Assembly (NCBI GenBank): GCA_017858735.1
Contig: JAFMBH010000003.1
Span: 1 to 64,000 of the forward strand
Origin: Bacteroidota bacterium
GTDB lineage: Bacteria; Bacteroidota; Bacteroidia; Chitinophagales; Saprospiraceae
DNA length: 64,000 bases
Reading direction: 5' to 3'
In this document: positions 17,982 to 26,929 of the stretch, piece by piece
Layout: each line of letters begins with the position of its first letter
Position numbering within the stretch: the first letter of the stretch is position 1
Notes under the pieces: generated by a model
The model's database searches: none
Seen by the model: only the letters and a program-made list of their open reading frames with translations
What the model was told of the DNA's origin: nothing
Program-made: the position numbers and the translations under genes

Positions 17982-19247
17982 ATGGATAAAAGAACCTTTT
18001 TCAAACACTCCATCGCCATGGGCTTAGGTGCCCCTGCCTTATTTAACACCCTAGAAAAGTTAAATCTCACCGTTGCCAATAAATCGGTGGAAGAAATAGC
18101 TGAAGACGAAAATTATTGGTTAGGAATCAGGGGTGGTTACCGACTAAAGCCAGATTATATAAATCTTGAAAACGGTTACTATTGCTTTATGCCACAAGCC
18201 ATTCTGGAAGACTATCTTCATCATATTAGGGAGGTAAATTATCAAGGTTCTCACTACATGCGAACCGTTCAGTGGGATAATAAAAGAGCTGTTTGTGGCC
18301 AACTTGCGGATCTAATCCAATGTGATGCGGAAGAAATTATCATAACCAGAAACACAACAGAATCTCTGGATACGGTCATTGGAGGTATTCATTGGGGAAA
18401 AGGTGATGAGGCTATTATGGCAAACCAAGACTATTTCGCCATGATAGAGCATTTTCGCTTATGTGAAGAAAGATATGGTATTGTTCGAAAAATAGTAGAT
18501 GTGCCGAATATTCCAATCTCTGATGAAGAAATAGTCGCGGTCTATGAAAATGCGATAACAAGTAAAACGAAATTAATCATGGTCTGCCATATTGTTAATA
18601 TAACAGGTCAGATACTTCCCATTAGAAAAATCTGTGATATGGCTCATAAAAAAGGTGTGGAGGTACTGGTCGATGGAGCGCATGCTATTGGACATTTCGC
18701 ATTTGACATCAAAGAATTACACTGTGACTACTATGGTTCCAGTCTCCATAAATGGCTATCTGCTCCCTTAGGCGCAGGATTATTATATATTAATAAGGAA
18801 AAAATAAGCGGTCTTTGGCCAATGTTTGGTGATTTTGGCTATCCTTTAGAAAACATAAGGAGAATGAATCATACGGGTACACACCCCGTTGCGACAGACT
18901 TAGCGATAGGAAATGCCATTGAGTATTTACATCGTTTAGGATTAGACAAAAAAGAAGCCAGATTGCGCTATTTACAAAATTATTGGACCAGCCGGGTACG
19001 CAATGAACCGAATATAATAGTTAATACGCCAGCTGACCCAAAAAGAGTTTGTGGTATCGCCAACGTGGGTATAAAAAATATGAAAACCTCTTTGATGGCA
19101 GAAAATCTATTGAAAAAATATAGAATATGGACGGTAGCCATTGATGGCCAAGGAGTTCAGGGTTGTAGAATCGTACCCAATATCTACACTACCACCAGGG
19201 AACTGGATATTTTCATTAAGGCATTAAAGGAAATGGCAAAAAGTTAA
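17982..19247 (+). CDS. aminotransferase class V-fold, isopenicillin N epimerase-like, exported
   Basis: A 421-residue PLP-dependent enzyme. The N-terminus (DKRTFFKHSIAMGLGAPALF) looks like an export signal, weakly of the Tat kind. The catalytic domain has TRNTTESLDTV near the PLP-phosphate site, VDGAHAIGHF with the PLP-pyridine Asp, and the Schiff-base lysine Lys257 in GSSLHKWLSAPLGAG. The family includes CefD (isopenicillin N epimerase) and cysteine-desulfurase-like enzymes; most bacterial members act on unknown amino acids. It is probably cotranscribed with the upstream acylase gene (28-base gap). Whether both act on one metabolite is inference. The stop codon is one base from the convergent glycosyltransferase gene. 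Confidence 0.85.
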   Translation: MDKRTFFKHSIAMGLGAPALFNTLEKLNLTVANKSVEEIAEDENYWLGIRGGYRLKPDYINLENGYYCFMPQAILEDYLHHIREVNYQGSHYMRTVQWDNKRAVCGQLADLIQCDAEEIIITRNTTESLDTVIGGIHWGKGDEAIMANQDYFAMIEHFRLCEERYGIVRKIVDVPNIPISDEEIVAVYENAITSKTKLIMVCHIVNITGQILPIRKICDMAHKKGVEVLVDGAHAIGHFAFDIKELHCDYYGSSLHKWLSAPLGAGLLYINKEKISGLWPMFGDFGYPLENIRRMNHTGTHPVATDLAIGNAIEYLHRLGLDKKEARLRYLQNYWTSRVRNEPNIIVNTPADPKRVCGIANVGIKNMKTSLMAENLLKKYRIWTVAIDGQGVQGCRIVPNIYTTTRELDIFIKALKEMAKS

Positions 19248-19248
19248 C

Positions 19249-20382
19249 TTATTGAAGTAAATTTTGATAAATATTCACTAATTTACCATTTACCACTTGT
19301 GCATCAAATTTTTTGACATGCTCTAACCCCTTATTTACAGCGTGTTTTCTTTGCTCTCTATGTTGAATAAAAAAGAGAATTCCCTCTTTTATTTCTTCAT
19401 AATTAGCGGGATCTACCAAGTAAGCACCTGGACCACCCACTTCAGGTAACGATGTTGTTTTACTTGTAATTACAGGAATACCGCTATATAATGCCTCCAA
19501 AACAGGAATACCAAAACCTTCAAAATAAGAAGGGTAAATAAAAACTTCTGCATTTTGATAAACGATGGGTAAATGTTCGTTCGCTACGTTTCTAAACATA
19601 ATCTTATTAGAATAAATCTCTTTATAGAGATCCAATTCTTTTTTAATTATTTTAAAATATTTACGGTTTGGCTTGCCAATAATTAGAAAAGGGCATTGAT
19701 ATTCAGTAGGTAGACCTTTCCAGGCTTTTAAAGCGGATAGTAAATTTTTCCTTGATGTGATACTTCCAACCGATAAGAAATATTGATTTGGTAATTGATA
19801 AAGATTTACAACATGTTGAAATTCATCTTTTGTGTAGGTTTTTTTGAAATTATCATTTACTGTTTGATACACTACCTCTACCTTTTCAGGAGAAAGATTA
19901 AATTTTTTACAGATATCTGTTTTAGTATATTCGCTAACGGCAATAACTACATCAGCTTTTTGACAACTATATCTTATTTTTAAAAAATGAATGAATCTAT
20001 CAAAAAAAGAGTAATCGATTTTATAATAAAGGAAAGCAATATCATGAATAGTAACTACCCATTTAATCTTTGGGTTTTTCACCAATTCGACAGGCAATTC
20101 ATTACTTAGTCCGTGATAAATATCAATCAGGTGTTTTTTACAATCTTTGGGAATACCGAAGGACCTCCAAAAAAAATATTGAAACCAATGTGGATGTACA
20201 ATGCTAAAAGAATGCTTATCTGGTAAAAAGGAATAATTATCAGAGGAAAAAGGAGAAAAAAGGAATAATTTAAATAACCTGGGCTGATACTTATATAGAT
20301 TTATTAAAATCGTTCTACTATAATTTCCAAGACCGGTTGAGTTTTGAAAGAATCTTTTCGCATCGAATGCAACATTTATCAT
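19249..20382 (-). CDS. GT4-family glycosyltransferase (GT-B fold)
   Basis: A 377-residue retaining glycosyltransferase. The N-terminal half has a GLGNY acceptor loop and an HDIAFL segment. The C-terminal half has the sugar-nucleotide-binding pattern FIYPSYFEGFGIPVLEAL (E-x7-E, about residues 280-297) followed by GIPVITSKTTSLPEVGG. Family members build lipopolysaccharide, capsule or glycolipids in the cytoplasm. It is the last gene in the run after iscS, iscU and iscA (32-base gap after iscA), though a functional link to Fe-S assembly is not expected. The donor and acceptor sugars are unknown. Confidence 0.88.
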   Translation of the reverse strand: MINVAFDAKRFFQNSTGLGNYSRTILINLYKYQPRLFKLFLFSPFSSDNYSFLPDKHSFSIVHPHWFQYFFWRSFGIPKDCKKHLIDIYHGLSNELPVELVKNPKIKWVVTIHDIAFLYYKIDYSFFDRFIHFLKIRYSCQKADVVIAVSEYTKTDICKKFNLSPEKVEVVYQTVNDNFKKTYTKDEFQHVVNLYQLPNQYFLSVGSITSRKNLLSALKAWKGLPTEYQCPFLIIGKPNRKYFKIIKKELDLYKEIYSNKIMFRNVANEHLPIVYQNAEVFIYPSYFEGFGIPVLEALYSGIPVITSKTTSLPEVGGPGAYLVDPANYEEIKEGILFFIQHREQRKHAVNKGLEHVKKFDAQVVNGKLVNIYQNLLQ

Positions 20383-20414
20383 ACGGACAATAATCGGACC
20401 ATCAACCTAACCGA

Positions 20415-20741
20415 TTAAACGGCAAAACTCTCACCACAACCACAGGTACGAGCAGCATTAGGATTATTAAAATAGAAACCCTTGCCATCGAGACCACCTG
20501 AAAACTCTAAGGTAGTATTGCACAGATAAAGAAAGCTTTTTAGATCAGTCACAATTTTAACATCATTATCTTCAAAAATTTGATCATTGGGTTTCCCCTC
20601 ATTATCAAAATCCATCTGATAACTAAGACCTGAGCAACCGCCACTAGTGACAGAAACTCTTACGAAATAATCCTCTGACATATTTTTGTCAGCACGAATT
20701 TCGACAATTTTAGATTTTGCAGATTCCCCGACGTAAAGCAT
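20415..20741 (-). CDS. iscA: A-type Fe-S carrier, IscA/HesB family
   Basis: A 108-residue protein that carries Fe-S clusters from the IscU scaffold to target enzymes. The three conserved cysteines are present: Cys36 in GGCSGLSY and Cys100 and Cys102 in the C-terminal CGCGESF. The length is normal for IscA, SufA or ErpA, and the position after iscU points to IscA. The intercistronic hairpin at 20754-20789 precedes it and may adjust its expression relative to iscSU. Confidence 0.92.
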   Translation of the reverse strand: MLYVGESAKSKIVEIRADKNMSEDYFVRVSVTSGGCSGLSYQMDFDNEGKPNDQIFEDNDVKIVTDLKSFLYLCNTTLEFSGGLDGKGFYFNNPNAARTCGCGESFAV

Positions 20742-20753
20742 AGCAAAGAAATT

Positions 20754-20789
20754 AAGAGGCTATTTTAACAAACTATAAAATAGCCTCTT
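20754..20789 (-). promoter_or_regulatory. intercistronic hairpin between iscU and iscA
   Basis: A perfect 14-bp inverted repeat (20754-20767 with 20776-20789) encloses an 8-base loop. It lies between the iscU stop and the iscA start on the minus strand. No true T run follows on the minus strand (CTTAATTTCTTTG), so it fits a leaky terminator or an mRNA-stabilising or processing stem rather than a full terminator. Confidence 0.6.
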
Positions 20790-20797
20790 TATATAAA

Positions 20798-21211
20798 TTA
20801 ATGAGCGGCAGCCATTGCGGTAACGGCTATACCAATCTTAGACTGATAATCAGCGATAGCCCCTTTAATGGCATCTTCTGCCAAAACAGAACAATGTATC
20901 TTAACTGGTGGCAGGGCTAATTCTTCTACAATATCCATATTGTCTATGGTTAAAGCTTGTTCGATAGTTTTGCCTTTAAGCCATTCTGTTGCTAAGGATG
21001 AAGAAGCGATAGCAGAACCACAACCAAAGGTTTTAAATTTAGCATCAATGATGGTCTGCGTTGAAGGATCCACCTCAATCTGGAGACGCATAACGTCACC
21101 ACACTCAGGAGCACCGACCAAACCGGTACCAACGGTAGTTTTACTTTTATCGAGGGTTCCTACATTTTTAGGATGTTGGAAATGCTCCAATACTTTTTCT
21201 GAATATGCCAT
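20798..21211 (-). CDS. iscU: Fe-S cluster assembly scaffold IscU
   Basis: A 137-residue scaffold on which [2Fe-2S] and [4Fe-4S] clusters form from sulfur delivered by IscS. The three ligand cysteines and the tuning Asp are conserved: Cys37 and Asp39 in GAPECGD, Cys64 in KTFGCGSAIASSS, and Cys107 in LPPVKIHCSVLAEDA. The motif LPPVK is the HscA chaperone-binding site, which suggests that HscA/HscB exist elsewhere in the genome. The gene is 33 bases downstream of iscS and is part of the same transcript. Confidence 0.95.
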   Translation of the reverse strand: MAYSEKVLEHFQHPKNVGTLDKSKTTVGTGLVGAPECGDVMRLQIEVDPSTQTIIDAKFKTFGCGSAIASSSLATEWLKGKTIEQALTIDNMDIVEELALPPVKIHCSVLAEDAIKGAIADYQSKIGIAVTAMAAAH

Positions 21212-21244
21212 AATAAATTAATTTTGAAAGGATGTTATATAATA

Positions 21245-22456
21245 TTAGTGTTCAGACCATTGCACATTGCTAAGATCTACTCCCTCTTTGTACATTTCCC
21301 AAATAGGACTTAAATCTCTCATGTGATTTACGCCAGCCACCAATTTTTCTACTGCAAAATCCACCTCCTCCTCGGTAGTAAATCTTCCCAGACTAAAACG
21401 AATAGAAGAATGAGCTAAATCGTCACCTAAACCTAAAGCAACAAGGACATAAGAAGGTTCAAGAGAGGCTGAGGTACAAGCTGAACCTGAAGAAACGGCT
21501 ATATTTTGGTTGAAGGTCATCATAAGACCCTCCCCTTCTACATGTTTAAAGCTAATATTAGTAACGTGAGGCATTCTATGATTTACGTTACCATTAATAT
21601 AGCATTCTTCTAATCGTGACGTAAGTTCGTGTTCTAATCTATCTCTTAGTTTACTTAATCTTTCAGCATCGGCATGCATTTCTAATCTTGCTATTTCGGC
21701 TGCTTTACCGAAGCCCACGATACCGGGAACATTGAGGGTGCCGGAGCGCATACCTCTTTCATGACCGCCACCATCCATTTGAGCAGTTACTTTTACCCGA
21801 GGAGATTTTCTACTTACGTAAAGCGCACCCACTCCTTTAGGACCATACATTTTGTGGCTGGTCCACGCCATAAGATGAACACCAATTTCTTTTGGATATG
21901 TTGGTATTTTTCCTACTGCCTGCGTTGCATCACTCATAAAGAGGACCCCATGCTTTTCACAAATATCACCTATTTCCTTCATGGGTTGGATAACACCTGT
22001 TTCATTATTAGCCCACATAACCGACACTAAAATGGTGGTTGATTTAATGGCTGCTTCCAACTCTGCTAAGTCAATAAGACCATCTTCTGCCACTTTCAGG
22101 TAGGTTATTTCAGCACCCGCCTCCGTTAGCTTATCACATGTGTCCAACACTGCTTTATGCTCGGTGGTCACGGTAATGATGTGATTTCCTTTTGACCTGT
22201 ACATTTCAAAAACGCCCTTGATCGCCAGGTTATCTGATTCGGTAGCGCCCGAGGTGAAAATTATTTCTTTAGGATCGACCTTAAGTAAAGCCGCAATTTG
22301 TTCTCTGGCGTAATCAACACCCTCCTCAGCTTCCCAACCGAAAGGATGATTCCTACTGGCTGAATTCCCAGGTTTCTGATAAAAATAAGGCACCATTGTA
22401 TCCACAACTCTTGGATCACACGGTGTTGTTGAGTTATTGTCTAAGTAAACACGCAT
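21245..22456 (-). CDS. iscS: cysteine desulfurase IscS
   Basis: A PLP enzyme that removes sulfur from L-cysteine for Fe-S cluster assembly and tRNA thiolation. I prefer the start at 22456 (MRVYLDNNSTTPCDP, 403 residues): the protein family begins there, and AAAGGA precedes it; an in-frame ATG 15 bases upstream is possible. Seen are the PLP lysine in TSHKMYGPKGVG, TTEHKAVLDTC, and the catalytic cysteine in the long flexible loop SSGSACTSASLEPS, which marks group I desulfurases. It is the first gene of iscS-iscU-iscA, with a -7 promoter element at 22516-22523 and an operator-like palindrome at 22484-22500. Confidence 0.95.
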   Translation of the reverse strand: MRVYLDNNSTTPCDPRVVDTMVPYFYQKPGNSASRNHPFGWEAEEGVDYAREQIAALLKVDPKEIIFTSGATESDNLAIKGVFEMYRSKGNHIITVTTEHKAVLDTCDKLTEAGAEITYLKVAEDGLIDLAELEAAIKSTTILVSVMWANNETGVIQPMKEIGDICEKHGVLFMSDATQAVGKIPTYPKEIGVHLMAWTSHKMYGPKGVGALYVSRKSPRVKVTAQMDGGGHERGMRSGTLNVPGIVGFGKAAEIARLEMHADAERLSKLRDRLEHELTSRLEECYINGNVNHRMPHVTNISFKHVEGEGLMMTFNQNIAVSSGSACTSASLEPSYVLVALGLGDDLAHSSIRFSLGRFTTEEEVDFAVEKLVAGVNHMRDLSPIWEMYKEGVDLSNVQWSEH

Positions 22457-22483
22457 AGGTTCCTTTATCATTATTATAATTTA

Positions 22484-22500
22484 TTTAGATTTAATCTAAA
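22484..22500. promoter_or_regulatory. operator-like palindrome in the iscS leader
   Basis: TTTAGATT-T-AATCTAAA is a perfect 17-bp palindrome. It lies between the predicted promoter and the iscS start, around +10 to +26 of the mRNA, the usual place for a repressor roadblock. It does not match the known IscR or SufR consensus sites. No regulator gene lies in the window. Confidence 0.45.
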
Positions 22501-22515
22501 AGAAAAGACTTCTGG

Positions 22516-22523
22516 CAAATATA
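22516..22523 (-). promoter_or_regulatory. -7 promoter element (TATATTTG) of the isc operon
   Basis: Exact minus-strand TAnnTTTG match, 60 bases upstream of the chosen iscS start. No clear -33 box. Confidence 0.6.
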
Positions 22524-22629
22524 ACCAATCCTGTAAAATAAAAGTTTTGTGAAAGAATAAAAATCATCAAATTTTCACAAAAAAAAATACTTACATTGGG
22601 AAAAAAAGTGTTTTAAAAAAAATTTAAGT

Positions 22630-23535
22630 ATGAATTCATCGTCTCTTATTTTCGATAAATTTAAAAAAACAAATCCATCTGATTGGGTTAAGGCAGCAGA
22701 AAAAGAACTCAATGGTAAACCATTAGAAAGTTTAAACTACCGATACAACGATGAAATCATGATGCCTCCTGTGGTTTTTTCTGGTAAAGAGGATAAAAAA
22801 ATGAAACCTATTGTTTGGAGAAAAAATCATGTATGTCAATGGGGTATTAGTTTCCGACACACGGAAATGATTAAAGAAGAAAATATTGAGTTCTTTATTT
22901 CTATAGGCATAAATAATTTCAAACTCAATGTGACAGAGAAGACTAAAATCAGGGCTGATGAATTAAAAAGATTATTCCCATCATGTCAATGGCTCGATGA
23001 TTATCAGAAAGAAAGGGAACCTGCAGACTTTTTTATTCAACAAATATTAGAGAATTTTCAGCTGGCTATTAGTTTAATACAAGGTTTAGAAATAAATGAG
23101 AGAAATATTAATAATTTCCTTACCAATATTTATTTTTCAAGAGAAATAAACGCTAATTATTTGTTTGAAATTTCATTAGGACGAGCCCAAAGAATTGTTT
23201 GGAGGAATATACTTAAAGCCTTAGGAATAAATAATCCAGCTCCCCCACTATTTATTTCCACCTTACCTGTCTTGAGAAACAAGTTCAATGATCACTTTTT
23301 AGTTGAAGCAACAGCAAAAACCCTATCCGCCATACTAGGTGGTTCTGACTTCATCTATCTTGAGTTTGATGAAATAACTGAGGAAATGAGAGCCGAGAAC
23401 TTAGCTCATATCCATAATATTTTCACCATGGAGTCCAGTATCGGCGAATCAATAGATCCTATTGCAGGAAGTTTCTATCTGGATAACCTAACCACAAAAA
23501 TAGCTAAGCAAATTTGGGACAAATTAAAATCCTGA
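22630..23535 (+). CDS. short MutA-like protein (methylmalonyl-CoA mutase family, non-catalytic)
   Basis: A 301-residue protein. The N-terminus (DWVKAAEKELNGKPLESLNYRYND) and the C-terminal motif SIDPIAGSFYLDNLT match methylmalonyl-CoA mutase subunits. Normal small subunits (MutA) are about 450-600 residues and pair with MutB. This protein lacks a B12-binding domain and much of the TIM barrel, and ends soon after the DPIAGS motif. No mutB or other propionate gene is in the window. It may be a degraded or specialised relative with a structural role. The 3' end overlaps the convergent AI-2E transporter gene by 12 bases. The reading frame is intact, so I call it a gene rather than a pseudogene. 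Confidence 0.75.
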   Translation: MNSSSLIFDKFKKTNPSDWVKAAEKELNGKPLESLNYRYNDEIMMPPVVFSGKEDKKMKPIVWRKNHVCQWGISFRHTEMIKEENIEFFISIGINNFKLNVTEKTKIRADELKRLFPSCQWLDDYQKEREPADFFIQQILENFQLAISLIQGLEINERNINNFLTNIYFSREINANYLFEISLGRAQRIVWRNILKALGINNPAPPLFISTLPVLRNKFNDHFLVEATAKTLSAILGGSDFIYLEFDEITEEMRAENLAHIHNIFTMESSIGESIDPIAGSFYLDNLTTKIAKQIWDKLKS

Positions 23536-24639
23536 CTCATTCATATTTTTAGTCATCAACCGAACTATTTTGAATTTTTCAAAAAATATCTTGGCAAAAG
23601 AGCGAAAAATAGTATAGATAGGAATGGCAAGTACCATTCCAATAATTCCGGCTAAATTGGCACCAACGAGAATCAAAACAAATATTTCAAGTGGGTGGGC
23701 CAAAACAGATTTTGAAAAAATAAACGGTTGTAAAATATAATTATCTAACATTTGCATCGAAACAAAAATAAGTACCACCGTCACTAACTGGGGCCAAACC
23801 TCGGTATAAAATGAAAGATCTAAATTAGAAGAAAGAGTTATAAGTACAGCAAATGCTGCACCAAAAATAGGGCCTAAATAAGGGATGAGATTCATAAGAG
23901 CGGCAAAAAAAGCAATGATTAATGCATTTTTAATACCAAAAATAGAAAGCATTACCAGCATATAGATAGTAATGAGGAGCATTTGTAGAAGCAGTCCATT
24001 AAAATATCTTGATAAGATTCTAATAGATTCTTGTATGGCATTTTGAGTTTGATCTACATAATTGTCAGGAATTAAGGTAAGTAAAAAGCTTAGAAACATA
24101 CCTTGTTCTTGAATAAAAAAGAAGGCAATAAACAAAATAGATGCTATAGCTACCACAAAGCTACTAGCTGTAGAAAAGAATTCGGTAAGAATATCTGTTA
24201 CCAGAGCAGGTTCAAACCAACCTTTAGTGAGAGAACTTACCAATTCCTCCAAATTAATAAATTCAACAGGAATGCCATGCGACTTTAGCCATTGAAGTAT
24301 ATTCTGAAAAGGTTCGTCGAGCGCCACTGCGATAGATTTGTAATCTACCTCTGACAAATTCATAGCCTGAGTAAAAAAAACTGGAATAAACAAAGCCAGA
24401 ATACCTGCAATTAAAAAAAAGAAAGCACCTAGAGTCAAAGCAGCTGCTACTGAATTGGGTATAACAAACTTACCTATTTTGATTTTTTTTAGAAATCCCA
24501 TCATGGGTGATCCCATTAGTGAAATGACCCAAGCGATAATGAGATAGCTAATAATTTCAGAAAACCGATAAATAATAGTGCCCAAAATGATGGTAACCAG
24601 GGCAATAATGAAATATCTCGACAGTGAATTAATCCGCAT
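23524..24639 (-). CDS. AI-2E family transporter
   Basis: A 371-residue inner-membrane protein of the AI-2E (UPF0118) family, with about eight membrane segments. There is an N-terminal pair, a long hydrophilic loop (about residues 85-155), then a C-terminal cluster with the conserved FFAALMNLIPYLGPIFGA and DNYILQPFIFSKS. Members include TqsA (autoinducer-2 export) and Na+(Li+)/H+ antiporters, so the substrate is open. It is the last gene of a tight minus-strand operon (glycosylasparaginase, DUF721, QueG, AI-2E), 5 bases after queG. Confidence 0.88.
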   Translation of the reverse strand: MRINSLSRYFIIALVTIILGTIIYRFSEIISYLIIAWVISLMGSPMMGFLKKIKIGKFVIPNSVAAALTLGAFFFLIAGILALFIPVFFTQAMNLSEVDYKSIAVALDEPFQNILQWLKSHGIPVEFINLEELVSSLTKGWFEPALVTDILTEFFSTASSFVVAIASILFIAFFFIQEQGMFLSFLLTLIPDNYVDQTQNAIQESIRILSRYFNGLLLQMLLITIYMLVMLSIFGIKNALIIAFFAALMNLIPYLGPIFGAAFAVLITLSSNLDLSFYTEVWPQLVTVVLIFVSMQMLDNYILQPFIFSKSVLAHPLEIFVLILVGANLAGIIGMVLAIPIYTIFRSFAKIFFEKFKIVRLMTKNMNESGF

Positions 24640-24644
24640 AAATA

Positions 24645-25577
<933 letters not shown>

Positions 25578-25585
25578 TTAGCAAT

Positions 25586-25876
25586 TTAATGAAATTTAAT
25601 TTCTTTAATTTGCTGTTCTCCAAGAGCCTCATTTAGAATATTTAATAACTTTATTTTACCTAAAGAAAGCTCATGCCTGAGAGAAGGAACATCTATATAG
25701 AGAAAAAGCACATTATTTTTCATGTAAATCCTTGTGGTGTGATTTGAAATATAATCACCCATGGTTTGCCTGTAAACGGCTTGCACTCTGGTGGCACTTA
25801 CTCCATTTTCGTTTCTATACTGGCTAAACAAAGAAGTTAAAACCACCTTCAACGACCGTTCAGGTTTAAAAGCCAT
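25586..25876 (-). CDS. DUF721 (DciA-like) protein
   Basis: A 96-residue protein of the DUF721 family. Family pattern seen: an N-terminal helix, then WxxxxG-like GDYISNHTTRIYMKNNVLFLYIDVPSLR, where a beta strand and the Leu/Ser/Arg segment are typical, and a final helix with EIKF. Bacterial DUF721 proteins include DciA, which loads the replicative helicase DnaB in species lacking DnaC. In Bacteroidota the family is short and may play this role, but the assignment is inference. It overlaps the glycosylasparaginase stop codon by one base, so translation is coupled. Confidence 0.8.
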   Translation of the reverse strand: MAFKPERSLKVVLTSLFSQYRNENGVSATRVQAVYRQTMGDYISNHTTRIYMKNNVLFLYIDVPSLRHELSLGKIKLLNILNEALGEQQIKEIKFH

Positions 25877-26850
25877 TATTTACCAAATTTAGAATCAAAA
25901 ACCGTATTTATTCCTTCTTTATTTATGGTATACTTAAAGTTATCATGTACCGCCCAGGCACCATACTCACCTTTAACATTCATAGCGACAATACCCACTT
26001 GTTTGCTGGTATCGCCTGCAAGACCCGGGATTTTTTCAAACAATCTGTTTACTGATAATTTAGCTGCCTCCTGAGGAGATTTCCCTTGTCTCATAAACTC
26101 AACACAGAGGAAGGTACATAAATTTTTAAGTACTAATTCGCCCAAACCGGTACAAGCGGCTGCACCGACGGTTCCATCCACATAAAGCCCTGCACCTAAT
26201 ACTGGAGAATCACCGATTCTACCATTCATTTTAAAAGCCCAACCACTGGTGGAACAAGCACCACATAATCTTCCTTTAGCATCGACGGCTAATATACCAA
26301 TAGTATCATGATTACCTGGATGATAATTATTATCAGTCAACCATTTTTCCCAGGTTACTTTGGCATGATCTGACATAAGGTTTTCCGTTTTGAATCCCTC
26401 GGCTAAAGCAAATTTAAGGGCACCTTCACCTGCGAGCATAACATGAGGTGTTTTTTCCATAACCTTTCTGGCCACACTAATTGGGTGCATGACACCTTCC
26501 AGGAAAACAACACTTCCTGCGTTACCTTTCTCATCCATAATACATGCATCGAGCGTCACCCTGCCATCACGATCCGGGTAACCGCCGTAACCAACACTTG
26601 TATCAAGCACATCAGCTTCTGGAACTCTTGCTCCTGCTTCAACTGCATCTAATGAATAATTAGTTTCGGACAATTTCATCCAAGCGGCCGTTGTAGCTTT
26701 TTCATTTGGCCAGGTTGCAATAACAGACGCAATATCATTAACCTTTGCATCATCTTCAGAACTTTGTTTATCACCAGCATTTTTAGAAAACAAATAAGTT
26801 CCGACGGCAGTCAAAGCACTGCTTGCAATAAATTTCCTGCGATTTAGCAT
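25876..26850 (-). CDS. N4-(beta-N-acetylglucosaminyl)-L-asparaginase, Tat-exported
   Basis: A 324-residue Ntn hydrolase that cleaves the GlcNAc-Asn bond of N-glycopeptides or similar beta-aspartyl amides. The N-terminus LNRRKFIASSALTAVGTYLF is a twin-arginine signal, placing it in the periplasm. Self-cleavage before Thr183 in NHDTIGIL yields the alpha and beta chains. The beta chain has the substrate region GACSTSGWAFKMNGRIGDSPV and GAGLYVDG. Length agrees with bacterial glycosylasparaginases. It heads the four-gene minus operon; the intergenic gap to the upstream choice-of-anchor gene is 79 bases with no obvious terminator. Confidence 0.93.
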   Translation of the reverse strand: MLNRRKFIASSALTAVGTYLFSKNAGDKQSSEDDAKVNDIASVIATWPNEKATTAAWMKLSETNYSLDAVEAGARVPEADVLDTSVGYGGYPDRDGRVTLDACIMDEKGNAGSVVFLEGVMHPISVARKVMEKTPHVMLAGEGALKFALAEGFKTENLMSDHAKVTWEKWLTDNNYHPGNHDTIGILAVDAKGRLCGACSTSGWAFKMNGRIGDSPVLGAGLYVDGTVGAAACTGLGELVLKNLCTFLCVEFMRQGKSPQEAAKLSVNRLFEKIPGLAGDTSKQVGIVAMNVKGEYGAWAVHDNFKYTINKEGINTVFDSKFGK

Positions 26851-26929
26851 AGTTTATGATTTATTTTAATAAAAAGATTGTGAAAATAGAAAAAGAAAAG
26901 AAATAATAACATTAAAAATGCTCAAACTT

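Noticed and set aside
15788..19247. Beta-lactam biosynthesis cluster
   Set aside because: The acylase and epimerase-like enzymes belong to broad families; no IPNS, ACV synthetase or regulator genes are present.
20868..21221. 117-codon plus-strand ORF antisense to iscU
   Set aside because: It mirrors the conserved scaffold gene, with no independent support.
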